DNA of 64,000 nt from Antitrichia curtipendula (taxonomy: Eukaryota > Streptophyta > Bryopsida > Hypnales > Leucodontaceae), in NCBI GenBank assembly GCA_951230915.1, contig OX579641.1:9672001-9736000 (forward strand), written 5' to 3'. Below the pieces are notes generated by a model. It saw only the letters and a program-made list of their open reading frames with translations, searched no databases and was not told the origin of the DNA. A program made the translations under genes and the position numbers. Each line of letters starts with the position of its first letter. Within the stretch, counting starts at the first letter, position 1. Positions 1 through 12,678 of the stretch are shown piece by piece.

Positions 1-806
1 ATTGATTAGATTGTAAATTTAAAAGTGTAAGGTAGGCAAACCGCATAGCATTGGGCTTCTAAAAGTGCCCTCTTACCATAGAGATACATTTTACTTTCTC
101 ACGGCACCGGCAATGTACAAATAGTATTCATTTTAGGACGTGGACACTTTGAGTGACCAATGCGTTTCAACTTCAAAAATAATGACTAACTCTAGGAAGC
201 TCTAAATAATATGAAACACTTTGGATTAGATGTCAATCTATTTGTCTTACATGAAAAATTTACCGAAAAAAATAAGAATGATTCTAACCTCCCCAAATTA
301 ATTTTCAGCTCTTAAATGGGCACTTTAAAGAGCTCCTATCTCCCCTCCCCTCCCCTCCCCCCTCCAAGAGACTTAAGAGACTTAGTTTCTCGTCAATCTA
401 ACTACATTGATTTATCCTAATAGTGAGGGGGAATCTTTAGCATCACTAAGAAAATTAGTGTCACCCCCAAATACAATAGAACCTTCTTAAAGTAGGAACC
501 TCTCTAAGGGTAATATTGATTGCCTAGTCTTAGTCTAGGCTACATACAAATGTCATCAATGCAGTGACCCTCCCTAATATAATAACCTCTTTGGTGGAAT
601 ATAGTCAGTGATTTCTTGCCGTATTACTTTAGAGAGGTTCTACTATATTTTTTTTCTTAGAAAATGGGACAAATTCAAGAGTATTTTCAACCTTCAGTAA
701 TTCAAGATAGTGTGACTTTGGTAAATTAGGGTCACATGCACTATTAGGAGTTTATGACAAACAGTGAGTGTAGATGACTATGTCCTGTGATTACATAATC
801 TTCCTA
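1..806. other. AT-rich spacer, no gene seen
   Basis: No reading frame with coding character and no RNA gene is recognisable. A C-rich stretch (about 341-362, repeats of TCCCC) is the only low-complexity feature. Confidence 0.5.
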
Positions 807-810
807 TTAA

Positions 811-1734
811 CCCCTAAAGGACCAAGGCCATTTTTCTGCCAAAAAACACTCAAAACTGCCATTTCTATAGCAAAGAGTAAAAAAAATTGAAAATTGTTTT
901 TTTTTCACATTTAACCGTAGGATCTTATACCTAACTAGTATGAAAATGTATGGAAAAAATTTCAGAATTTTTGACCGCATAGATTGCAAGATATCTGCGT
1001 TTATAGTGAAAAAAACAAGTTTTTCAGCACACTGCGGGACTAGATTTTATGACTTTGAACATTTTTAACTTAAATATTTTGCACTACAGAGTTTTGAGCT
1101 TTTAATCTTTATAGTGGAGAATTGAGTTGAGAGTCTAGGGGAAAAAAGAAAATCCAAAAAAACTTAATTTTCATTATTAAAGAAATTGTTAAGTAGAAGT
1201 AAGTACAAGATAGAAAGAAAATCTAAAATATTAATATCTTTTATATGGAATTAAAAATCACTAATCCCAATGGTGAGATAGTTCTACCAAAAAAACTAAA
1301 CCTTATAGAACCCTATTTTTTTGAAAAATTATAAAAATTACATTCAAAAATGAATCCTACAAGTTATTTTTTCAGGAAGATGCTCTAAGTGCCCGAAAAA
1401 CAAGCTTGTCCATAACATTCTCATAAAAAATCCAAATGAAATGAATCAAAGCTTTTCAGATAGACAAAAATATAATCTACAAGAAAAAAAAATTAGAAAA
1501 AAAAAAAAAAATAAATTGTAAATTTTTTTTGCTGCCCCTCGACCCCTGTTTCGAGCTTATTTGGGCATAACTTTTTTTCCCGGGCACCGATTGTGAAAAA
1601 AATTATATTCCCATAAAGCTAATCAGATTTTCTACCTCCAAAAAAAGTTTCAAAAAATCAGGAGAAAATTTCAGCTTGTAGGTACCTGCCCGAAAACCCA
1701 TTTGTCCCCCGAGGGGACAATGGTCCTTTAGGGG
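811..1734. mobile_element. TTAA-bounded non-coding element, copy 1 (long type)
   Basis: The element is bounded by TTAA at 807-810 and at 1735-1738. Its ends are a perfect inverted repeat, CCCCTAAAGGACC at the left and GGTCCTTTAGGGG at the right. There is no credible ORF inside. Internal blocks (CATAGATTGCAAGAT near 978; the CCCCCGAGGGGACAA palindrome near 1706) recur in the other copies of this window. TTAA duplication plus CCC-type ends is the signature of piggyBac-like non-autonomous elements; the superfamily assignment is inference. Confidence 0.75.
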
Positions 1735-1738
1735 TTAA

Positions 1739-3114
1739 CTGCCTCCCTTCCCCCTCTTTTTGAAAAAATTGAGAGCCATTGATCCCCCGTTGAGAAAGTT
1801 TTCCCCTTTTGATCTATAGTTGATCTGGGAAAATAATAAATATGGATATGGGTCCAAGATACAGATACGGTACAGATACATGATACATGATATGAAATAC
1901 GGTCAAATGGACATATCCCATATTGTTTGGAACTGTGAAGTGCTCCCTCAAATTCAAATAGGAAGAGGGGGTTGGGAGGATAATAAATTAAAAAATTATT
2001 CACAAAATGAGGGAGGTGGGGAAGTAATTTATTTATAAAAAAATTCATAATCACAAAAATGGAAGAGGAGGCTGGTTATTATTTTATTTTAATGAGGGTC
2101 CGTTTTGAGTGGATGGAAGGGGGCTCATTAATTGAAATGCACCTCATCCTCGCTATCCACTCAAAAGACATCCTCCTCCAGTACTGTAGTGAAGACATTC
2201 CTTAGACTTGCCAGAATACAGGCGTGTAAGTTAGCTTCTCATATTCTCAGGTGCAGAAGGATGTGCAGTCAAACCATTTGCCGATATACCGGTAATCCAG
2301 TATTGCTTGCAGTGACGTCTGTGACCACTGTAAATGGTATGATTGGTGCAGGTGCTGCGGAGTTTGGTGGGGCAAAGTAAACTCACGCACCAAACCGAAT
2401 CATGCCAAACAATCCATAATTGCAGAAAACTGAACCAAGGTGGGCACCTCCCAAACAGCTTTTTTGTTTTGTTTTGTTTTGTTTTGTTTTGCTACTGGAC
2501 CTAGTTTCTATTTGTTAGACTGGTCAAATTTTCATGTTTGCAAGTGGAAGGAGGTTTCAATGTACCAAATAACGTGACATTTGCATACCGTACGAAGAAA
2601 TTAGGAAGGGTTAATGTTTTTTTTGGTAGAGGTTCTTGAAATTATTCATATTGATAACAACCATTTGGTTCATTGGTGAAAACTAGGTTTGTCTACCTTA
2701 ACACTAGATAATTGATGATGGACAAATAACTAAAAGGGTCCGTTAGGATATTGATGAAGAATGTATATAAAGATAGAACAAACCAATACAATCGAAAAGA
2801 CCCATCACTAACACCCAAGGAATGACCCCATTACAAGGGATTTTTTTTTTGGCAATAATTGAGATTTGGGCCACAGTTAATGTCTTACGTCTTACAATGG
2901 AGTGATTGGTGATCAACTACAAATGCTTTGAAGTCCACGATGGATGTAGTACAAGACTATGCACTAAGAAAGGTTTTATGCATTTAGAGAGGCTATAGAT
3001 CACACATATTTTCATCTTGAACCAGATGTAGGCCCACCTACTGCCTCCAAACTCTCTTATTGCATATTATGCACTAAGCAAGTATGCAATAAGAGAGGTT
3101 CTACTGTAGCACAC
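1739..3114. other. Spacer with low-complexity tracts
   Basis: No supported gene. Around 1850-1910 there is a run of short GATACA/GATACATGA-type repeats, and at about 2461-2490 a (TTTTG)n microsatellite. Confidence 0.45.
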
Positions 3115-3930
3115 TTCCAAAGATCCATAACTAATTCATACTTTGTCGGAAAAATAAGTGATTTCAATTGCTCTTAGCCATTCCTCACACTTGTCTTTTT
3201 AAGTAGGGATTTTATTTTCTTGTTTTTTTTATTTTTTTAAGTTCAGCAATGGCAGGAGGGCCAACCCCAAGTCCTGAGTAATTCTGAGTTTCTGACCATC
3301 ATGGCCTGTTCTCCCTTTCCCTCTCTCTCTTACAAACTGTTCGTAGCTTCGATCAAGCAGATCTCTAGGGGTCAGGGATGCCACTAACTTGATCTGAGTT
3401 AAGTTCGTCTGGCTCTGTTGTCTCCTTCCAGGCCTGATTGGAGAGCACTGACTCACACTTTGGGTCAGATGACTCAGGTCAGGTCAGGTCAGGTCAGGTC
3501 TAGCTCGGGTTAGGCAGTTAGGCTGTGGATAACTGAATCCACTCAGGGCATGGATTGGGGTGAGGTAAAGCTCACTGGAGTCTGGTTAATTAGGTGGGGA
3601 TCAGTTAAGATTATGCTGTCCGTCTTAGGTCAGGCGCTGGGGTGGGGCAGTATTCTCACTGTATTCTGTAAGTTATTCCAGGTTCTGAAAACTCCCTTTT
3701 CTGCCTTCTAAGAATTGGGGCATTGGTTGACTTTCCTCTAGGGGGTTCAGTTGTGGAAAGCAGCCTATTGGGTTTGCCAAAATTATTTAGGAGTTTGCCC
3801 TTTTGCAATTGCTTAGTTTTCTTTTTAATAATTTTCACTTAAAAAGACAAGTGTGAGAAACGGCGAGAGCAATGGAAATCATGTTTTCTCAACAAACTTT
3901 AAGTATGAATTGGTTTTCAATTTTTGAACT
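3115..3930. mobile_element. Element or foldback with ~90-bp inverted arms
   Basis: A core 20-bp inverted repeat, TCACACTTGTCTTTTTAAGT at 3185-3204, has its exact reverse complement at 3837-3856. The similarity continues outward imperfectly on both sides (an ATTGCTCT block, a CTAATTCATAC-like block) to roughly 3115 and 3930. The interior holds a GGTCA pentamer run and no convincing ORF. I could not fix a target-site duplication, so it may be a decayed MITE or a simple foldback. Confidence 0.6.
3474..3500 (+). repeat. (AGGTC)n microsatellite
   Basis: Five tandem copies of AGGTC are visible, inside the long-inverted-repeat element. Confidence 0.85.
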
Positions 3931-4286
3931 GTGTTGCCCAAGAAGAGTCTCTAGAGTACCTCAAAACCAACAAAAAGTGTATCCATAATGCTCATCTTAC
4001 TCACATGAAGCAGTCATAGTATTTTCTAACATGGCCACAACATGAAGGCCTAAAAGAATCCACTTCTTGCACTCAAAAGCTAAAAGTTATTATTGTAGTC
4101 ATTACTCATTCCATTATCATTACCATCAACTAAGACATTGATTGTAGTCCAAATCTCATTTATTTGAAAAAACCATGGAATGGGGGCATTCCTTAGGTGT
4201 CCATGTTGGATTGTTCTACCTTACTACCGGCATCCCCTCAAAAACACCATCCATCCCAATTTAGAAAATGAATTGGAAGGGAGGGG

Positions 4287-4288
<2 letters not shown>

Positions 4289-4351
<63 letters not shown>
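4289..4351 (+). repeat. (TA)n(TG)n compound microsatellite
   Basis: About 22 TA dinucleotides run directly into eight TG dinucleotides. A short frame reads through it as IYIYIY/VCVCV, which is not a protein signal. Confidence 0.9.
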
Positions 4352-4406
4352 CTGTCTTGATGAGGATGTAGTTTGTCCTATATTTTACATTAAAAATCTA
4401 AGTTAA

Positions 4407-4746
4407 CTCCTAAAGGACAATTGTCTATTGAATGGACAATTGAAAATCCGGGTAGGTTCTTATGAAGTCAATTTTGGCCAAATGTTCACGAAATTTTGTC
4501 ATAAGGTGTAAACATGTACCCCTTTAGTGGAAATTTATTTTTCTTCTAACTTCAAATGTTGTAATCTTTCAATCCATGTAGTCAAAGTTTCTGAAATTTT
4601 TTTCACACATTCCTGTAGTAGTCTGGTACAAATTTGTATGGTGGAATTTGAAAATAACCTTCTTTTTTTTCATTTTTTTCTCACTGTCCTAAAAAGTGGT
4701 AGTTTTTCACAATTTTTGCTCCAAATATGCCTCATTCCTTTTGGAG
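4407..4746. mobile_element. TTAA-bounded element, copy 2 (second type)
   Basis: TTAA occurs at 4403-4406 and 4747-4750. The ends are CTCCTAAAGGA on the left and CCTTTTGGAG on the right, a near-perfect inverted repeat. The interior (ATGTTCACGAAATTTTG near 4483, TAATCTTTCAATCCATG near 4562) is shared with the copies at 5628 and 59353, which defines a second sequence type. Confidence 0.65.
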
Positions 4747-5627
4747 TTAACACTAGTATTTTTAATTCTTGGATTTTAAAAAAGTCATTTAAGAAACAAC
4801 AACTAAGGGGCGTGGCTTCAATTAATTGAGGCTTTGACACATTGAGTGACTATTCACTCAAAAAAAGAGCCCCACTAGCTAACCATACAACTTGAATGCA
4901 TGAATGTAAGGAACTTTGGCTAGAATCTTCCACAAGTATTTATTCAAACATAAAATCACCTATTATAACTAATTTTCATTCAAATGTTAGCAAATCTTAG
5001 AATCTATCATTTTTTGAGAAGTACTTGGGCAATTTATGGTGTTCTCCCCCTTTTCTTTATGGTTACGAAATTGCTACAAAATGGAGACAAGAATCTGGTG
5101 AAAAATTTAAGCAAACAAAATTGTGCTTGGTTAATATAACTTAGATTGTATAATTTAGATTCTTAAAACTTATTTTCAATAATACTATAGTTGAAAGTAT
5201 ATATAAGTATGTTTCATTTCAAAAATTGTACTTTGTGTTTCTAAATTGACCCTTTGAAATGACATTATATAATAATAAGATGAAAACATTTTTTAGATGT
5301 CCTATGTTAGAACTTAATATTTTGAATTGAAAAAAATAAGTTGTGAAAATTACTAAAATCCAATCCACATTCAATTTCAAAAGGAATATCCAATTTTGGG
5401 GTAGTGCACAAGTAGCTCTAATGGATATAACATATGGATAGTAGTAAATAACTTTTGTTTGAAATAAATAATCTAATTATTCTCCTAAATTGTGCTTATA
5501 ACACATCATTACATTTGTAGAAATTTGAAATACCTATATTCCATGTTTTTTAAGGAATAAAACACTTCCTTAATGAATGAGAATTTTGATTATTGTCAGT
5601 GTCATGTCATAATTTATGAATCGATAA

Positions 5628-6198
5628 ACCCCTTAAGGACCAAGCATTCTAATTACAAATAACAAATGAACACAAGCAAATCCCAAGTACACAAAAATGC
5701 ATTATTCAAAAAAATCTCCTTGGGTCTAATGTTTACAAAATTTTGATACAAGATGTAAACATGTCCACCCTTGGTAGAAATATACTTTCTTTTCCTATTG
5801 GATGCCCATACCAAAAGTTGTATTGTCTTGAACTTTTGTACAAAACTCTTCTTCTACTTTTGAAATTTAGTTGGTATATAATTAACATGATATTGGATGC
5901 ACCTATGAAATAATAACCATTTTTAGTAGAACAATCTCATTCTCGGAGGAGTCAAAAGTCTTGGTTGGCCTTGTTGGGCAAGGTTGGAAAAAAAAATTCT
6001 ATCTTCAAACATTATAATGTTTCAATTTGTATACTCAAAGTCTTTGGATCTTTTTCTATACATTCTCATAGTAATCCAATACAAATTTTATGCTTCATTT
6101 ACTTTTTTAGAACTTTTTTTTAAATTTTTTTTTCATTGCCCTAAAAACTGACAATTTTTGACAATTTTTGCTTAAAATGTGCCTAAGTCCCTTGGGGG
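5628..6198. mobile_element. TTAA-bounded element, copy 3 (second type)
   Basis: The left end ACCCCTTAAGGACC follows a mutated ATAA. The right end CCCTTGGGGG abuts TTAA at 6199-6202. Interior blocks match copies 4407 and 59353 (for example TTTACAAAATTTTGATACAA near 5730). No ORF. Confidence 0.6.
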
Positions 6199-6202
6199 TT
6201 AA

Positions 6203-7128
6203 TCCCTACAAATTTTTTACTATGTTTTCACAGCAAAAACGCTCCAAAACTGCCATTTCAGTACAATTATCAAATTTTAGAAAATAAATAATTTGGACAC
6301 ATGTAACTATAGGATCTTGTAGTACACTAGTTTGAGAAGATGGGGAAAAAATTTCAGAAATTTCCATTATGTAGATTGCACGATGTTAGCGTTTGAAGAG
6401 ATTAAAATCCTTTTTTGGGCCCTGCAAAAAATCGGGCAGTTGCACTTCATAAGGTCACATTTGTATAAAAAAATGTCCAAAATGGTGGTGCTTTTTTAGA
6501 TTCATTCTTCAAAGCCAGTTGGATACATGCTTGAAAAGTTTCAGATCATTTGGAATTGTACAACATATAGGAAAAAAATAGCAAGTAGAAGAAAAGGAGA
6601 GAATGATTCAAAATACTAAATTATTAAGAATTTAAATATGGAATTGAAAAATGCCAATCCCAATAGTGGTAACGTTGTAATAAATAATGAACATCCAATT
6701 ATTGTATTTTATTTTATAAATTTTAAAAATTGAGTTAAATAAAGGACTTCAAAGTTTATTTTAGAGTAAAGATTCTATAACTACCCGCAAACTACACACA
6801 AATTAAAACTCCTCATAACTCTCTTCTATTTAATTGAAATGAAAAGATTCAAAGCTTTTCACATACATAGAAATCTAAAAAATCAATTTCAAATTTTTAT
6901 TTCTTAAAAAAGTGATTTTTAAATAAATGTTTTTTGCAATGAAAACTAGATATCATACAATAACTTTTTAACCACGTAGTCAAAAGTTATGAAAAATGTT
7001 GGGCCTTAAAGCTACTCTTTGGGCACATGTTGTGTGAAAATTTCAAAGAAAAAAATAAAAATTCCGTTTGTAGTGAGCTACCCAAAATCGCTATGTTGCC
7101 CCCAAAATGCAATCTAGGGCTTTAGGGG
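6203..7128. mobile_element. TTAA-bounded element, copy 4 (long type)
   Basis: It starts directly after the TTAA at 6199-6202 that also ends copy 3, and ends CTTTAGGGG before TTAA at 7129-7132. Interior blocks match copy 1 (CCAAAACTGCCATTTC near 6252; GTAGATTGCACGATG near 6372). Non-coding. Confidence 0.65.
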
Positions 7129-7132
7129 TTAA

Positions 7133-9531
7133 ATAAGCAACTACTCTATGAGAGGCTATAACCTTGTAAGGTAGTATGCTCGTAAAGCGACCGTTTATGA
7201 GCTGATTGCCTTCCCAAGGAAGCTAAAACCCTTGAAAAAAAATTCACTAAATTTTCTTAGGAAAAAAAATGGAACTAACACTTAATCCAGTGGTTGTTTC
7301 ATATTTTTTGGACCTTCATGGAATTAGTCATGAATTTTTGAAGTTGAAAATTTGTGGTCACTAAAAGCAACCACTTCCTGAAATGTACACCATTGGTACA
7401 CTAAAGAAAGCAAAATGTACCTTTGTGTCATGATCACTTTTAAAACACGGTCTCTTTTAGAACGGATTACCTTAGCAATGACTTGCTTTTCGAATAAGGT
7501 AGCTACTCAAACTTCCTAAGAGTAGCTCCAATTGATGCAAACCCTAAAGCCAATCAAGGTGAAATTGGGATGGTTTCATAAAGCTTCAAATTGGACGTGA
7601 GGTAATGATAACCTAATAGATTGGTGTATTTTATCATGGTCATAGTTATTGTTTTCCTCCATTTTTCAAATCAAATGACTATGGTAGAACCACCCATTAC
7701 CAACCTGCCATCAATAACCAACTTGTAGGTGCAGCTATTTCCAACCAAGGCTGGTACAAAATCCAACCATAGTTTGGAATGTGATTTTTATTCTCTTTTG
7801 CAAGGTTGGCACTATAAAGTCATGACACATGTCCTCATCTAGTGAGCAAGAAAGTAGGAAGCAGTGAGTGGGAAAGTAGTTATGGAATGGTCGAAATTGG
7901 AAGATCCTGTACTTTGGGTATGGGTTGAAGCCAACTTTTGGCTTCCAAAATTCATAGTAAATTCAATGTAAGGAAAAAAAAATCATGAAAACTTGGCAAT
8001 GTCCATCATTTCTATCTTTCTACATGGCTGTAAGTTCACATTGCCTTCTACTGCTCCAGAGCATATGTGGAATTGCTTACGTGGTCAACTATGGGTGGTT
8101 CTACCATAATCACCAATTTTTTTTTTTGGGGGGTGCAAAAAATCGCACTCTTTGCGCAGGTTTGAGCATGTCAGACTCCGTCCCCTCCAGAATTATGTGC
8201 CAGTGGTGTGAAGGCTTGTGGCAGTTACTGATCCAAAAAAAAGAAAAACTGCCACTCACAGTGCAGTGCAAGCAGTTGCAAGTTCAGGGACTCTCCAATC
8301 TCCATTTCCCACATCCAAGGATAGGTCAGGTCATGGTACAATACTGTTGCAATTCCTGAAAAAACAAAACACTAGGCTAACCAGTTCTTCCGTCCGGAAC
8401 ATGTACCACGGCAAAACTGGTGTGGAAGACTTTGAAGTCAAAAAAATTTCAAACTGTTTAGGGAGAATTTGAAAATTACTACTGGGAATTTCTTAAGAAG
8501 GAAAAAAAAAATGAAGAAAATTCATTATAGGGACCACACCGGCACCTCTACGATCAGAAAAATCAACAAGCCATGATGGTTATAGGCCTGAATTTCATAT
8601 TGCTATAAAATGTTGAAATTTGTGAATTTTTTAAAATTTCAAATTGGAGTAGAAACTGTTCTTGATGAGCTTCATTTCATTAGTTCATCTCCAATTCCAA
8701 AAATATTGTTTTTTATGCCTAAAGTTCACATCAAGAGTAAATAGCAAGAATAGGGAGTAGAAGATTTCTAACACATACAACATGTAACAAATGATATAAA
8801 TTTTAACACGTCATTTTTTGTCTATTAATATAATCATATATTTGAATTTATCAACTTATTGACTATTCTAACATAAACCAAGACATGTTTACAAAGGATG
8901 CTTTGAAGAAATAGTAACATTTTAAATCTAAATTTTTTCTTTGAAGATCTAAAAGAAGGGTGAAATTTATAATATATATGAGATTTTAACACTTATTGAG
9001 GTAACAAGTATAGAGGTTCATTTACATTAAATGAGATTTGAGGGGTTGGGTGGGCTGTTTCAAGCCCGTTCCCGGTGTTGTTCCCCCAGCAATTAGAGAA
9101 CGCCATTGTCAGAAATTTTATTTTTTGAAAAAATGAAAAAATGAAAAAAAATCTTAAAATGTAAAAAAAATATTTTATATTTTTTGAAAAATAAATAAAT
9201 AATGTGATGGGGTAGTCTCTATGCCACGTCAAGTAGCTGCTGCGACGCAGTTCCAGGGTTTGGGAACCCTGGGGAACTCGCCCTCTATAGGGGCTGAAAA
9301 TCTAATGTAGCAAAAAAAACTAGTTATTTTTTTGCACATAAAACAAAATTAGCACATGAATGTGTGGTAAAAATTTCAAGAACATTGAGTGCATAGATTG
9401 TAAGATTATAATGTTTGAAGTAAGGAAAAGATATTTTTTGCACCTTGTCAAATATGTCAATAGACTTTGAGTTTTTTTGGCTTATTTAAAACATTTCCAT
9501 CACTTAGTCTTGAGTTTCTTTTTAACCTTTG
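7133..9531. other. AT-rich spacer with old element fragments
   Basis: No gene is supported. The frames at 7985-8472 lack domain character. From about 9290 a truncated long-type TTAA-element fragment is visible (GCATAGATTGTAAGATT near 9390). Confidence 0.45.
9250..9275. repeat. Short perfect stem-loop
   Basis: CCAGGGTT at 9253-9260 and AACCCTGG at 9265-9272 form an 8-bp stem with a TGGG loop. The flanks add partial pairing (GTTCC...GGAAC). No gene context is available to call it a terminator. Confidence 0.6.
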
Positions 9532-9998
9532 AAGTCCCAAACCCCTTTTTCCCTCAAAATCACTCAAAACTACCATTTCTATTAATTTTTTATTTTTATT
9601 TTTTCATATTTAAACATATGATATTACACTAGACTAGTTTAAGAATGATTGTGTGGAAGAAATTTTAGAGATTTTGACCACATGAATTACGAGATGTTTG
9701 GTTTTTCCACCTTGTGCGAGTAGCTCGACAAGTAGATTATAAGACTTTAAATCTTCTTAGCTTAAATTTTTTGCACTACCAATACTGAATTATAATTTTT
9801 TTATGATGAAAAATTGAACAAAAATTCTAGGAAAAAAATTCAAAAAACAACAACTTGATTTTCATTCTAACTTTAAATATTTTTAAAGTAGTAGTAGGTA
9901 TAATAATGAAGGAGAGACAAATTGTTAATAGCTCTAGGATGGAATTGAGACACACTGAATCAATTCCAACAATGAGATGGTTCTAGCTAGAGAACTAA

Positions 9999-10022
9999 AG
10001 GGGTCTTCCCACCTGACCTTAA
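9999..10022 (+). repeat. Harbinger left terminal inverted repeat
   Basis: It begins AGGGGTCTTCCCACC and matches the right terminus at 19 of the first 23 positions. The TAA target duplication lies immediately outside, at 9996-9998. Confidence 0.85.
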
Positions 10023-10712
10023 CAAAAAACCCGGGTTTTGAAGTAAACACGATTTAATGAAAAGCAAGGGACGAATTCACACTGGGTTTTTTTCAATACA
10101 GGCTCCCGTATTTTACGGTATGAAAATACGGAAATCGTGTTCAGCTGCAGAAGGTCTTATCGGCTGAGTTGGCCATGTCCCGTAGATTGGACAGAGGGAG
10201 TTCCTACTTCACATCGGAGTGCTAGTAGTGGGGTCTTCAGTTCGGCAACGTCTTTCTTGTCAAGTCATTTCCCAAGAGGAGGACGTCAATCAACCCATGT
10301 TCGGCCTTGCATTTGTGTTGCTCAACATCGGTGGAGCTCTGCACATTTTTTGTACGCCAGAGTTGCTTGCTCGATGCGCTGTTGGTCTGCTGGATGCGGT
10401 GGTGGTTTGCTTGATGCGGTGTTGCTTCAATTCTGCGTGCAGTGCGCTTGTTTTCTTCTCACTTGTTTGTTTTTTGGGCTTCCGCCGTCGTTCTAGTGAT
10501 TCCTCCGGCATTGCTTGCTTGTCGACGCAATTGCTTCTAGGGAATTGGAGCGTTGTTGGACAACGTCTTGAACGCCAAGTAAGTTCTATACTTCAGCGCA
10601 TTCAATTTCTAGAATTTCTGAATTCTAGATGAGCGTCGTCTTCATTTCAATTTCTGTCGACGGCTTCTGAACTATTGTCGTTCTTGCTTTTCTTGTCTTC
10701 AATGTTAAGAAA

Positions 10713-12191
10713 ATGTCATGCTCCCCTTGTAGTCGTCACCTGCAACTGAGGTTTAGGGTTTTTTGCCGTTGTTTTCCGTTGTGTCCTCTTTGTGCTCAGT
10801 TGTCAGTATTTTTCATTGTTGTTCTCTGTTTTACCGCAAGGACAATGGAGCCCTTTGCGAGCCCTGCAAATGTCGCAGCCTTCACGTTCTGGCTGCTTTC
10901 CTTGTTACTTAACGCCAATGAGACAATTCAGGTCCCTTTTCTAGAGGAAGCAGAGGACGACGGGGATGATGCAATCACCGCCATTGTCCAGCCCGCTCAC
11001 CTCCCTGTGACACATACATTGTCGCTTCTCACGAATACGTTGTACAATTACCGATTGTGCACCAGCTTCACTTACTTCGACGAGGACATTGCCTTCTGGA
11101 TTAAACCCCGTTCCACCACCTGGTTCTCTCGCTTCTTGTTAGAACAATATGACAGCCGCCGTTGGCTGTCCATGTTCCGAATGACTAAACCCTCTGTGTT
11201 TGCCCTAGCAGAGGTAGTGAAGCCGCATGTGCAGAAAAAAAACACGAAGTACAGATTAGCAATACCAGTTCTCGTTTGTGTTGCTTGCACTTTATTCAAA
11301 CTAACTCACGGTGCGAATTTCACCATTTGCAGTGAGATGTTTGCCATAGGACGGAGCATAGTCTCCAAAGTTTTGCGCGACGTAGTGCACGCAATCAACG
11401 ACACCATGCGTCACAAAATCTCTTGGCCAAGTGGAGAGAGGCTGCGGGAAACTCAGGCAAAGTTCTCCAACCTCTGTTCTTTGCCTTCAGTTGTAGGTGC
11501 CATTGACGGAATGCATGTATCCATATCTAAGCCCCAACTTGGTGCCGCTGAATACTTCTATTTCAAGACCGGGGGATACAGTATGAATTGTCAAGCCGTG
11601 GTTGACAGTGACAAACGGTTTCTAGACTTGTACGTGGGCATGCCAGGATCAACGAACGACAGTCGCATGTTGCGCCGTTCATCATTACATACGGAAGCTA
11701 TGCACGGGAATCTCATGGACGAGAATCATGCTGTACATGATTTCACGCCTTACCTCCTCGGTGATTCCAGCTATCCGTTACTTCCATGGTTAATGGTTCC
11801 ACACAGGGGTCGTCAGCTCTCTGTGTCTGAGACTCTTTTCAATCGCAAATTGCGAAGAGGTTGTTGTGTTGTTGAAAACGCATTTGGCATATTCAAACAC
11901 TCTTTCCGTGAGCTGCTGAATAAGTCTGAGCTCACTGTCACTTTCCTTCCCGATGTGATTATTTGTTGTGCAATACTGCACAACATCTTGTTGCGGCAAT
12001 CCCATCATGAAGTGGAGGATTTCCTGCGTGTCTTGAGAACCGAGGGGCTACCAACAGATGCACAGCAAGAAGAGGCGCCCGAGTTCGATGGTGGTGCACC
12101 TATTCTTGAGGATTTGGCAACAGCGTTGGGCTTGCAGAAGAGAACAGCACTGGACATGCATTTGGCGACCAAACGTGGACGTTATCGCTAG
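10713..12191 (+). CDS. PIF/Harbinger DDE transposase
   Basis: This protein cuts and joins the ends of the surrounding transposon. It is 492 residues from the first ATG; an in-frame ATG at 10845 (Met45, MEPFASPANVAAF) is an equally good start and gives about 448 residues, closer to the family norm. The C-terminal half is a DDE_Tnp_4 nuclease domain: Asp265 in AIDGMH, Asp351 in LGDSSYPL and Glu388 in VVENAFGIFK form the catalytic triad. Upstream, residues around 140-235 look like the helix-turn-helix DNA-binding region (TPSVFALAEVVKPHVQ..., GRSIVSKVLRDVVHAI). There are no stops or frameshifts. Known Harbinger transposases need a Myb-like partner; the gene ending at 12679 on the other strand fits that role. 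An intron near the 5' end cannot be excluded. Confidence 0.9.
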   Translation: MSCSPCSRHLQLRFRVFCRCFPLCPLCAQLSVFFIVVLCFTARTMEPFASPANVAAFTFWLLSLLLNANETIQVPFLEEAEDDGDDAITAIVQPAHLPVTHTLSLLTNTLYNYRLCTSFTYFDEDIAFWIKPRSTTWFSRFLLEQYDSRRWLSMFRMTKPSVFALAEVVKPHVQKKNTKYRLAIPVLVCVACTLFKLTHGANFTICSEMFAIGRSIVSKVLRDVVHAINDTMRHKISWPSGERLRETQAKFSNLCSLPSVVGAIDGMHVSISKPQLGAAEYFYFKTGGYSMNCQAVVDSDKRFLDLYVGMPGSTNDSRMLRRSSLHTEAMHGNLMDENHAVHDFTPYLLGDSSYPLLPWLMVPHRGRQLSVSETLFNRKLRRGCCVVENAFGIFKHSFRELLNKSELTVTFLPDVIICCAILHNILLRQSHHEVEDFLRVLRTEGLPTDAQQEEAPEFDGGAPILEDLATALGLQKRTALDMHLATKRGRYR

Positions 12192-12678
12192 ATGCTCAGG
12201 TAATTTCATGTACATTTCTTCGGTTTGTTTTCTATTTTGTCATGAGAAGGACTAGTCATTGACAAGAAGGCACGTGCTGAAATTCATTTTCATTCATAAA
12301 ATAGTGGCAAGTAGCAGTAGTACAAGCACTAATTCATGTTCAACGGAATGCAGAATCATCCTACAACTACTGAACTCCTGCAGAAGAAGCGCCGACTGAG
12401 TAATGCAGGATTGCGGCGGCACTGAAGCGATGTTGCAGGTCCAGTGGACCGCAGGTTCAATGCTCCTGTAGAAGTACAGTACCTATATGACGTAGGGTTC
12501 ACGCGCTAGAGAACTTGGGCTCGTCTGCCTGCCCAACTAGGTCGAAGCCGTTGCTACCACTTGCGGTGCAAGTAGCTGCACCAGATGCGCTTCTGTCGTC
12601 CGCTTCTACGGTCGAAGTCTTGACGTCGTTGTAGCCACCCTGTTCTTTACTGTGTGTTGTCTTGTCGGTCGATGCTGT
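12192..12678. other. Tail-to-tail intergenic region of the Harbinger element
   Basis: This should contain the 3' ends of both convergent transcripts. No ORF or repeat of note was seen. Confidence 0.5.

Noticed and set aside
10137..10632. Two overlapping forward frames of 119 and 137 codons upstream of the transposase
   Set aside because: Low-complexity Cys/Leu/Ser-rich, overlapping in different frames, no recognisable domain; likely 5' leader of the transposase gene.
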